Assembly: GCA_009760855.2 (NCBI GenBank)
Contig: WPIO01000070.1
Coordinates: forward strand, 2,040,501 to 2,104,500
Direction: 5' to 3'
DNA length: 64,000 bases
From: Cristatella mucedo
Lineage: Eukaryota; Bryozoa; Phylactolaemata; Cristatellidae
Below the pieces are notes generated by a model. It saw only the letters and a list, made by a program, of their open reading frames with translations. It made no database searches and was not told the DNA's origin. A program made the position numbers and the translations under genes. Positions 55,421-64,000 of the stretch are shown here, in pieces (within the stretch, counting starts at the first letter, position 1; each line of letters starts with the position of its first letter).

Positions 55421-55925
55421 GAAGCATAGCAGAGTCAGGAGAGCAGTAAAGATAGTGAGTAGCATCGCAGTAGCAGCTCAGGACCGCTGGAAAGGATTAG
55501 CCATAGGCGGCAGCAGGAGAGTAGTGGTTCATGCATAAGAATCATTGAAGCGAGTTCCACAGTCTAGGACCTGCACAGCTAAAGCTTCTGTCGCCAACGA
55601 TCTTTAAGCGGAGGAAAGGAACAGTTATTTTATTGTCCGTAAAGGCACTGAGGGCACAAGGAGGCTGAAACTTGTGCCGTCGTTCTGCAAGGTACGGAGG
55701 AACCAAGCTGCTGAGGGCCTTGTGGGTCAGAGTAAAAACTTTGCTAGTTTTATCCGATGATCAACCGGAAGCTATCCCAGCTCTTTTTGCAAATGAGATA
55801 CGTGTTCAAACCTCTGGGACTTAAAGGTTGAACTTGCAGTTATATTCATAGCCAGCTGCCATGGCTTAGTTGCTTTCTTTGGTAGCATCGCCGAATGGGA
55901 ATTACAATAAGCAACCCGAGACAGA
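55421..55925 (-). mobile_element. LINE-B part (right of GC-rich block)
   Basis: It starts at GAAGCATAGCAGAGTCAGG, which the left piece already contains at 54831, and continues to the SRLDYCNS region. It is therefore a second LINE-B piece in tandem, not the continuation of the first. Confidence 0.7.
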
Positions 55926-56065
55926 ACTAAGCAACGTCGCTCACATTAATGCAACGGCAGCTGTATAGAAATATGAATAATTAGGGAACTTGGTCCTAGA
56001 AACTGGATTCTACAATAATCTTACTTCTAATATTATTACTCCACTATTTTAAGCTGACCTGCACA

Positions 56066-57488
56066 GTCTACCGACCTACTTAGGAATGCGGACATGGGTA
56101 GAGTGTCTCTGCTTGTTTTGCTCGATCTTTCGGATGATTTTGATACCATCGATCACAAAGTTCTTCCACAGCGCCGCTAATCTCGCCTGGGCATCACTGG
56201 CACTGCTCTGCAGTGGTTCAGGTCCTAGCTCAATGGGAGATTCCAGAGCATAGACGTGAATGGACAAATATAATCTGAGGTACCTCTGAAATATGGCGTA
56301 CTTCATGGCTCCGTGTTAGGTCTGGTTCTTTTCACGGTTTATACTCTCCCTCTTGCTGATGTAATTGCCGAGCGCAATCTAAGCTTTTACTTCTAAGCGG
56401 ATGACACTCAGTTGTCCTTTGCTTTGATCCCTCCCAACCTTTGAGCACCTCAAATTCTCTCAACTTACTTGCTGCATGTATTGATGACATCTACACATGG
56501 ATGGAAGCAAATTTTCTAAAACTAAACGATGATAAAACTAACTTACTATTTATGGGCAAACCCAGTGTGATTCAGAGATTGGAAAGGCTGACTCTCAAAA
56601 TTGGCTCTGCCGGCATATCTCCAGTTGAATCAGCTCGACATCTAGGTGTCATTCCAAAGCAACCTCTCGTTAGACGACCATATCAGCTCCACAGTCATAT
56701 CTGCCTATTTTCAGCTTCATAGCATTGCTAAAATTAGGGCTTGTTTAGATAAGGATACCACGTCCAAGTTGGTCCATGCATTCGTGACATCTCGTCTCGA
56801 CTTCTGCAACTCACTGCTTACTGGCCTACCAGCATGTGCGATCAGGCGATAGCAGCAGGTGAACAACTCTGCAGCTAGGCTTGTCTGTCGTGGTTGTGTT
56901 TGCAGTTGCCACATTACACCACTTCTCGCCGACCTGCACTGGCTACCAGTCAAGCAACGGATTGACTTCAAGGTTTTGTTGCTCACTTTTAGGTCACTTC
57001 ATTCTTTGACTATAGCCTATCTATCTGATCTACTCACTCACCAGGTCAAGCATCGTACAACTCGCTTTTAGGAGTCCAACAGTCTACAAATACCTCGTAC
57101 AAACCTCAAATCCTTTGAAGACCATGCATTCAGTTCCTATGCTCCCAAAGCCTAAAACTTTCTCCCGACCTGCGTAAGAACATCCCTTGACCTGACCACA
57201 TTTAAAGAGAACTTAAAAACACACCTATTTAGGACAGCATTTAGTGGGTCCCTGTGATTCGTCATTCATGTGCTTATGCGTGCTGACACTGTGCATGCTG
57301 CCATTAACCACAATTGCATGCTGACCCTGAGCACGTCACCCCTAACCTTGTTATTCATTTTGTTTGTTTAATAAATATAATGTTACTCACCATTCAATTG
57401 CATTTCACTTTGCCGTTAAAGTTGAGTTCCTAGAGAGAAATTGAGTTCTCTGATGGCGCTTTATCAAGTCCATTAATATTATTAATAA
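56066..57488 (+). mobile_element. LINE-A copy, 5'-truncated
   Basis: It starts at the RVYNDLLRNAD-equivalent block and shows motif A, GVPQGS decayed (GVLHGS), then the YADD block in which the Tyr codon is TAA (56395). The thumb and C-terminal blocks follow (open frames 56441-56722 and 56646-56852), then the 3' UTR and a damaged tail. Many stops. Confidence 0.85.
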
Positions 57489-58024
57489 TACTATTTCGAG
57501 TCAAAAATTGTGTCGACTTCAAGGCTTTATCAAGTACTTTTAGGTCCTTTCATTTTTGTTAAAAACAATCCTACCTATCAGATCTACTCCCCACCACGCT
57601 CAAAATAGTACCATTAGCTTTTCGGTATATAATCGCTTACTTTAATGTCGTAAGGAACCTCACAATATTTGACAACGATGCCATTAGTTATAATCCTCCA
57701 GAAGCCCGGAACTCACTTCTAACTGGCATCACGACGTTCTCGCCTGAGCCTATTTAAAAGGAATCTAAAAACGCAACTATATATCAAAGCGTTTAGTGGG
57801 CTCGCATGAGTCGTCCTCGGTGTGTTAACGCCTTTTTAAAATAGGTATGGTATCACTAAACCCACTTGCAGCCTGACACGGTGCAAGTACTCTAACCATG
57901 TTACGCTTGTTATCATTTAGCTACCACTAACCATTCGACCAAGCTTTCTTTCCAGCAAACGTGAAATGCTTAAAAATATATTAGGCTATCTGTGGGTGCT
58001 ATATCAAGGGAATTATTTTTTCTT
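57489..58024 (+). mobile_element. LINE-A2 3' part, duplicated block 2
   Basis: Nucleotide order follows LTFRSLHS..., PEARNSLLTGITTF, 3' UTR and the tail GTGAAATGCTTAAAAATATATTAGGC...GGGTGCTATATC. It is the nearest relative of 49160-49622. Confidence 0.6.
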
Positions 58025-58388
58025 ATTGGTAGGATCTACAGCAGTCCTATTATTCCTTCGATGGACAGCATGTCTGCTAGGGTGATGTGTAAGCAATCTA
58101 TAAGCAGCAACAGGTCGAAAAACTGAATTGAGCAGCCGACTCTCTGTACTATTCACTAGTTTTTACTTGCTCCAAATATTATGAAGAAATAACAATGTTT
58201 GCTTGGAATTTCGTTCACCAGTACTCGCATCGTTCAAAATGTACTAAATGTATTACTGTTTGCTTCTTGAGTAGCACTGCCGGCTCCGTTAGCTTCCGGT
58301 TTGGCTTCCAACCACCGGAAGTCAGGTGACCAAAGCTGCCATGAGGCAGTTACGGAATATGGTAGTCTTTAGCTGATTGGCTCACCAT
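58025..58388 (+). repeat. segmental duplication, copy 2 (paralog of 49623-50675)
   Basis: It has the landmarks listed for copy 1 in the same order, with about 540 bp less between GATTGAGCAG and GAATTTCG. It leads directly into the candidate first exon of the beta-propeller gene. Confidence 0.65.
58315..58322 (+). promoter_or_regulatory. ETS-like promoter motif upstream of the propeller gene
   Basis: CCGGAAGT lies about 155 bp before the proposed ATG. It is retained in both copies of the duplication, although flanking positions have changed. No TATA box is evident, as in many housekeeping promoters. Function is inferred. Confidence 0.35.
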
Positions 58389-58475
58389 TTTATGGTGGAG
58401 TCATGGTGGATTCATACTTTCGCTGTGGTACTAGGAAGCTGTTACTACTGTGGTAAATTGTCTACGTGGACTTGA

Positions 58476-59989
58476 ATGACGTTCATGCTAAGGTAATTGC
58501 TAGCTCCATTTTTTACCTTGAATCGTACGACTTGCATGCCTAGGAAACATTTAAATTAACATTTACTCAGGTATCTGTTGAGTTCTTCACGTTAAATGTC
58601 TTGGACTTTTTTACTTTCTTGTCATGCGTTCTTTTCTTGAGCCTCTTTGTAATTTTGTTGTCCAATTTTAAATCTTTCCTTTAGCTACCTAAAATTCCTA
58701 AGCTACCTAAACTACCCAAACATTTTAGTTCTTGGCTCCACAAGTACGCAATATATGTATAGAATATATAGAATATTTTATAATGTATAGAATTTTGAGA
58801 ATCTAAAATTCTAGAATCTGTAAGCCGTTTATAGATTCTTACCTTTAATTTAATTTTATTTTTAGTTTAATTTAATTTACCGTTAGACTTTTAATTGTCA
58901 TTAGTCGTTTTTTAGTCGTTTAGCCTTTTTTTCTTTTACTTTATACTTAATCTTTTAGACGAGCCGTTTAGAGAGTCTTAACGACTTATTCTGTACTTTA
59001 AAATATGTACTTTTTGTACTTTGTCTAATTAGACTTTGTCTTAATTTTTTGCTCTGCCTACTCCACTGTCGTTTGGTCGAGCGTCTGGCAGCTGGGGGTA
59101 CTTTCGCTGTCATCCCGAGGACGTGGCTGTCACGGCCGAAGGCACAGTGCTACTGGCTGCCCTGCAGGGCGGACTGAAGGAGTGCGACACGAGCGGGAAG
59201 GAGCTGCACTGCTGGAAGCCGAAGGTAGAACTTGGTTGGGTCCTGAGCTTATTAGCAAGAGAAGTAGACGATATCGTCCAGACAGTGGACGTGCTGGACG
59301 ACGGTCGAGCGGCTGTTGGCTTGGCTCTTTCGAATTTCGTCGTGCTGCTGCGACGCAGCTCTCCCAGCGACGGTGCCTGGGTCAAAGACAAGCGTGTCGC
59401 TGTGCTGCAGGCACCCGCGAGGCGACTGTCCGTCCACGGGGACTTCCTAGCTGTATGTGAGGATAGGAGGATATTTGGACAGGGCTGGAAGCCTGGCCCT
59501 CAGCTGGTGCTCGTGAAACTGTCGTGTGGCACAGAGCTGAACCGACGTAAACTGGAGTACGACATACTCAGCGTTGCAGTGACGGCTCAAATAGTCGTCA
59601 CATCCAGCGACAGTAAAGTTAAGCTCAGCGACGGGAGAGAGAAGTATGTGGTCGACGGCTACAGTCACTCTGGCGAAAGATTCTGGCGACACGAGCCAAG
59701 TGACATGGTTGTGGACGTCTGCCTTCAGCCATTTGGACACGTGCTCTACTTGGCTGTGTCAGGTGACGACGTCGTGACGGCAATTGGAATCGATGACGGT
59801 CAGCGCCTGAAGGAAGTCTTAGCATTAGGCAGCCATCCAGGAGAAGGAATGTACGCTCGCTTCTTATTCTTAACAGGTTCTAGCGGCAAACCCTACGCTC
59901 TGTCGCTGGCTAAAGGAAAGCAGAGCTTCCTAGCGGTGCTTAGCATAGCGAGCGAGATTTTTATCTACCCAGTCAGCTGCTCCGCTTGA
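58476..59989 (+). CDS. beta-propeller (NHL/WD-like) protein, two-exon model
   Basis: The long coding exon is 59092-59989, ending in TGA at 59987-59989. Its frame is closed upstream by a stop at 59042, and a pyrimidine-rich tract leads to the acceptor CTGGCAG at 59091. The proposed exon 1 is ATG at 58476 to 58492 (MTFML plus two bases) with donor AG/GTAATT. The two bases AG plus C rebuild a Ser codon in phase, giving a 304-residue protein. It shows repeated strand-rich modules of about 40-50 residues: DVAVTAEGTVLLAALQGGL followed by CDTSGKELHCW (NHL-like), then VQTVDVLDDGRAAVGLALSN, ARRLSVHGDFLAVCED, YDILSVAVTAQIVVTSSDSK, DMVVDVCLQPFGHVLYLAVS and GKPYALSLAKGKQSFLAVL. That makes about six blades. 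No signal peptide or membrane segment is seen. Similar propellers end some TRIM proteins, but no RING/B-box is attached here, so it could be an independent propeller or the last exon of a longer gene. Codon use is clean, unlike the surrounding debris. Confidence 0.6.
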
Positions 59990-60115
59990 TATTGAGTATC
60001 AATGTTTAAGTAGTTTAATATAGTATATATAGGGTTTAGTAGCACTGGTTTTGCTACACTTGTATTTTCAAGGATAACAGTTGTATGTACTATTGTGGGA
60101 CAGCTGGCTGCTGAT

Positions 60116-60125
60116 AATAAATAAA
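60116..60125 (+). terminator. poly(A) signal of the propeller gene
   Basis: Two overlapping AATAAA hexamers (60116-60121, 60120-60125) lie about 130 bp after the stop codon. A T/GT-rich stretch follows (GGTTTAATGTGGGCGTGTTC), as expected for a cleavage site. Confidence 0.6.
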
Positions 60126-60464
60126 TGGTTTAATGTGGGCGTGTTCATTCTAAATAGGAGACCTGGTCAACAAGCAAGTAATTTTATTGAACTCCATCTG
60201 CAGCATGTGTTCTGTTCTGTTTATTAGAGTTGCCATAATGATCCTGCCTTGCTTCAGACACGCGAATCATTTATCGTCAATAAATATAATATAGTCGCAG
60301 CATGCCTTTCCAATTGAAGTAACACTCGCTCTTGGCCAGCTGGGTTTTCTGTATCCGTGCGATATTCCTGCCCAAGACGAACATATTTACTTAGGTCAAC
60401 AAAATAGTCTACAATTTTAATTCCTTTTGAATTTCAATCACTTTATTTCTTCTTAATATAATAT

Positions 60465-60600
60465 AATATATATAATTCATTTATATATAGCGCCCCAAGA
60501 GAACCTAATCTCTATTCAGGCGCTTCACATATGCCTCGGGGCTCGAGCCCACGACCTCAGTCAGACCATAGTCGGGGTGAGAACCTTTATCACTAGACCA
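60465..60600 (-). mobile_element. SINE-2 copy
   Basis: Minus sense: a head remnant with GACTGAGGTCGTGGGCTCGAGCCCC (B-box-like GGCTCGAGCCC), ATATGTG, then stem AAGCGCC...GGGGCGCT with inner AGAGA/TCTCT and the end ATATATAAATGAATT. It is inserted in AT-rich sequence downstream of the propeller gene. Confidence 0.75.
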
Positions 60601-62261
60601 AACCAGCTTCTTACTTGTTATATATCAGTCTTTTTCCCTTTTCTGTGTCATCTAGTGTCAGTAATAAATAAAAATTGCTATTCCTTCGTTACGTCATAAC
60701 GAGCTTCGCTACTGCCATGTGCAGTACCATATGCATAACCGGTTTCGTTCTGGATTCCTTTTTCGACGTCAGTCCTGCTCTCTTGTTTTGTCTCATTTTC
60801 TTCTCTCCCTGTAGTTCCAAGATGTCTCACAAGGTTCCTGCACGAAACATGGGAATCAAATCATTATCCATTTTTTCAAATGCAGAAGCGGCTGTTGATA
60901 CGATCGATGCAGAAGGCAAGCTATAAAGCTTCCATGACATTAGCTGCAGACGGTTGTATATTGAACAAGACTCAGGCACTACAAGTCACCGATGTGTTAA
61001 AATACATTTTGTAAATCCGGGAGATTATGTACACAGTTTCACTGACGAACATTTATTAGAACCAACCACACTACTAAAGTATACTTGGTAAAAATCAAAG
61101 CTTACAAGCAGCGTGATGTATACATACATACCGGGTAATTTATCTCTGACTAAGGTGACTGACTCTGGCTATGGTGTCTTACCACCGTCGCTCTCTGGCA
61201 GAGTCTTCCTGCCCCTAGTGGTGAGTACCAGCACTGGACGAGAGCAGCTGTAAGCCTGTGACCGAGTCGGCTGAAAGTTCGTGGCTGTATCATCCATATT
61301 GTGGTTAAGATATTAGTAATGATCATATGATTGTAAAGCAGCATCTGATAACCAAATCTCTTTTGAGACACTTAACATATGGCGGCAAGGGAGCATAATC
61401 TGCCGGTAAGCCTTAGCATGCTCAAATGGAGTCAAGATTTACATGATTACAAGTGAAATGCACAGGGTCATCATGAACATATGCAGACAAGTATAATGAT
61501 GACACATTTCTCTCTTGCGACACTAGGAATGAGACTTTAAGTCCTTTTAACTGCTATATATAGTTACTAGAATTCACTACGTTTCGTAGGTGTTATACCT
61601 CCGCAGGATCACTCCAGCCAACAAAATTGGCAGATTATCTGAACGAGCCGATATTGACAGTTTTTACCTGCTGTAAGCATTACTTGCGTCTTCACATCTC
61701 AGGTTAAATTTAAAGCTTGATCATTCTAATACTGGCTGGCACACTCATTCAACCATTCACTTGGCCATGAAAAGTATTTTTCCAGGCTCTATTTGATAGT
61801 TACAATTTCTGCTGTTGCGACTGGACCTCTTGGTACACTTGCTTCGTTTGCAACCTGGTTTTCGGCATTCTATGACGGATGCAGGGAGATCCAAATGAAA
61901 GCCTTTGGACACAACTTCTCATCGACCGTTTTTGATTAAGTCCTTGGAGTTGTAAAAATGTAGCTGCACATGAAAGGACACTGTGCTAATACATGTCATT
62001 GATTGACACTTGGAGCAGCCACTTCCAGATCAAATTAAAACGGATTGCAATCAAAGCCGAGCAGTTGTCGTGCAGGTCATGCATGTCCTAAGATGGAACG
62101 CTCAAGTTATGGTGACAGTATCTGCACACACAATGTAACATTGTAACATTGTAACATTATGTGGCCTGATAATTTGTACATCGAACAACCGATCTCTAAT
62201 CAGTTAAAACTGGATTGGGGTAGAAGACAGATTGTTGCTGCCGTAGATTGCAGCTCAAGAG
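60601..62261. other. mostly unassigned region
   Basis: An open frame at 60675-60926 (+) ends with MSHKVPARNMGIKSLSIFSN...; it has no recognised domain and may be an exon or chance. Around 61345-61500 there is weak reversed LINE-A 3' UTR similarity (ATGCACAGGGTCATCATG). GTAACATT is repeated three times near 62133-62157. Confidence 0.35.
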
Positions 62262-63844
62262 TAATAATATTAGCAATACACTCGATAAAGCTCCCTCAAG
62301 GCACTCAATCTATTCCTAGGCTATTGGAATTGGCTGCAGAGGAAACGCGATCAATTGGCTTGTGATAGTATGATCGATAAGCTGCACTAATAACACGGTT
62401 AGGAATGAAAAGCACAGCATGCAAGTATGGTTAGCGGCGGCCTGCAAACTGTCACCTAACAAAAGCACATAAAGATTGAATAACTGGGACCCACTATATG
62501 CTGTTGTAAATAGTTGTGTTTCGATTAGGTTTAGTCCAGTGGTTAAGGCGCTCGCCCGACCAAGGTCTGACTAAGGTCGTGGGCTCGAGCCCGGAGGCAA
62601 ATGTGAAGCGCCTGAATAGAGATTAAGTTCTCTTGGGGCGCTATATAAATGAATTGTGTATATGTATGCATAGTTTCTTTGTACATTTTATCTACCCAGG
62701 AGATGTCGTGACGCAAGTCAGGAATCAGTTCAAGGCTGTGAGAGATTACGAACTAAAGATACGGTTTAGATATAGAGTTTTGTACCTCCTGCAAGCACAA
62801 GACTGCACAGTCCGGTTGACCAGCAAGCAGTAAATTACAGAAGTGAGAACGGGATGCCACGAATGCAATGACGAATGAATATGTGGTATCCTTCTCTGAA
62901 GAAGCCCAATTTTTTGCAATGTTTTGTAGCTGAAAGTATGCTGACTTAATGGTAGGGCTGATGTGGTCGTCTAACGAAAGGTCACTTTGGAACATGACGG
63001 CGAGATTTCGTACAGATTCAAGGAAAAATGTACTGGCAAAGCCGATTTTGAGCAATAGTTTTTCCTATTTCTGAATCACACTTGGTTCACCAAGAACTAC
63101 TAATTTTGTTTTTTACTCATTTATTTTAGGAAACCTTGCTGCCATTCATGTGGGGATGGCATCAATACATGCAGCAAGGGAGTTGAGAGAATTCAAGGTG
63201 CTCAAAGGCTGGGAGGGATTAAAGCAGAGGTGCAACTGAGTGTCATCCACATAGAAGTGAAAGCCTAGGCTGTGCTTGGCAATCACATCGGCAAGAGTGA
63301 GAGTATAAACCATGAAGAAAACCGGATCGAGCATGAAGCCCTAAGGTACTCCGAATTTCAAAGGCTCATCGGATGGTTTGTCTCCACTTACGTCAATATT
63401 ATGGAGAGTCCCACTAAGATAAGACCCTTTGCAATGCAGTGTCAGCAATACCCAGACTAGAAGAGAGGCACTCAAGAAGGACTTGGTGATACATAGTATC
63501 AAAAGTGGCCAAAAGATTGAGAAAAACAAGCAGGGATACTCTACCAATTTCTAAGTTCCTAAGTGGTTCTTGTACACCCAAAGCACTGCTGACACCATGG
63601 AGTGATTAACTGTAAAACCAGACTAGAACTTACTAGCGAGATTTGAAGATTCGATATCTGAGTTCACACGGCCTGCCCTGACTCCTTCCAATGTCTTTAA
63701 TTTGAACAGTGGAAATAAGACTGGGCGGTAGTTGCTCAAATTCTCTTGGTCTAGTGTTGCTTTTTCGAGTTGTGTCATGACTGCAGCTTTTTTGAGAGTC
63801 TCTGGATCACTTGGGCACTCGTTTAAATCAGTTGCTATCAGCAT
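62262..63844 (-). mobile_element. LINE-A copy with nested SINE-2
   Basis: A reversed tail and 3' UTR (62262-62522), interruption by SINE-2, then the C-terminal, thumb (SVRNLAVMFQSDLSLDDHIS), FHFYVDDTQLHLCF (YADD to YVDD) and RT start regions up to about 63780. Multiple frameshifts. Confidence 0.8.
62523..62655 (+). mobile_element. SINE-2, reference copy
   Basis: Head: GTTTAGTCCAGTGGTTAAGG (A-box region, tRNA Leu/Ser-like), GACTAAGGTCGTGGGCTCG and B-box-like GGCTCGAGCCC (62581-62591). It passes directly into GCAAATGTGAAGCGCC (62605-62612) ... GGCGCTAT (62637-62644), the LINE-A terminal hairpin, then AAATGAATTGTG. TTGTGT occurs on both sides as a probable target duplication. It is only about 130 bp long, so the element is a tRNA head plus a LINE tail. 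Confidence 0.85.
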
Positions 63845-63847
63845 ATG

Positions 63848-63886
<39 letters not shown>

Positions 63887-63888
63887 AT
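63845..63888 (+). repeat. (TA)n(TG)n microsatellite at LINE-B 3' end
   Basis: ATATATAT then GTGTGTGT run straight into the reversed LINE-B 3' end TATCTCCGTCAGTAACTCC. Confidence 0.9.
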
Positions 63889-64000
63889 CTCCGTCAGTAA
63901 CTCCACAAAGTCAAAAAGACCATGTGGGTGTTACGCAGGAGAGTTTTGTATAGCCCACTCACAGCCTAAGCGGCTTTCGGTACGCATTCGGTAGCCAACA
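63889..64000 (-). mobile_element. LINE-B 3' end, cut by the window edge
   Basis: The reversed 3' UTR with CCACAAAGTC, CAGGAGAGTTTTGTA and GGTACGCATTCGGTAGCC, closely matching the copy at 20790. It continues beyond the window. Confidence 0.8.

Noticed and set aside
55095-55449. Overlapping ORFs on both strands in the GC-rich block
   Set aside because: Open frames are expected from the base composition; no motif was recognised and they run into LINE-B sequence.
60675-60926. Short plus-strand ORF downstream of the propeller gene
   Set aside because: No recognisable domain, lies after the poly(A) signal and a SINE-2, and lacks clear splice context; left as unassigned.

Overview
This window is eukaryotic and almost certainly metazoan: spliced-gene signals, tRNA-headed SINEs, apurinic-endonuclease (EN)/reverse-transcriptase (RT) LINEs of the CR1/L2 group, a solo LTR, a Tc1/mariner remnant, a Polinton/adintovirus-type DNA polymerase relic and a RING/B-box (TRIM) pseudogene. 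An aquatic invertebrate such as a sponge or cnidarian would fit, but no sequence here fixes the taxon. Well over half of the window is dead mobile DNA, and no operon-like organisation is present.

Two LINE families dominate (working names). LINE-A ends in a conserved nested hairpin followed by (ATT)n; its best copy is at 40975-43319. LINE-B ends in a GGAGATACA-like tail that often runs into TG/CA tracts; its longest copy, from the EN domain to the 3' end, is at 20790-24205. An older LINE-A2 group (30.6, 34.6, 49.2 and 57.5 kb) is related to A. SINE-1 has a tRNA-like head with a perfect B box and a tail reading GAGGCTGTTTAATCAGC. SINE-2 has a tRNA Leu/Ser-like head joined to the 3' hairpin of LINE-A, so it looks like a parasite of the LINE-A machinery. 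Nested insertions give a relative order: LINE-B is old; LINE-A interrupts both LINE-B and older LINE-A; SINE-1 and SINE-2 sit inside LINE-A copies.

Region by region: 0-10 kb is LINE debris with one LTR-like repeat and a Tc1/mariner tail. 10.06-10.97 kb is a TRIM/RBCC pseudogene. 11.1-17.6 kb is an AT-rich DNA polymerase B relic split by two LINE-A insertions. 19-39 kb is a dense LINE-A/LINE-B/SINE mosaic. 39.9-44.8 kb holds a candidate two-exon gene with a CARD-like segment, its proposed intron filled by SINE-1 and by the LINE-A copy embedded in an (AC)n tract. 44.8-46.2 kb is a 1.4 kb solo LTR whose empty site is preserved in a neighbouring 70-bp tandem duplicate. 49.2-50.7 kb and 57.5-58.4 kb are diverged copies of one segmental duplication carrying an ETS-like promoter motif. 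55.14-55.42 kb is a foreign-looking GC-rich block.

The best candidate for an intact host gene is a beta-propeller (NHL/WD-like) protein at 58476-59989 on the plus strand: a tiny first coding exon, a 599-bp intron and one long coding exon followed by AATAAA. All identifications come from reading the sequence; no database search was run.
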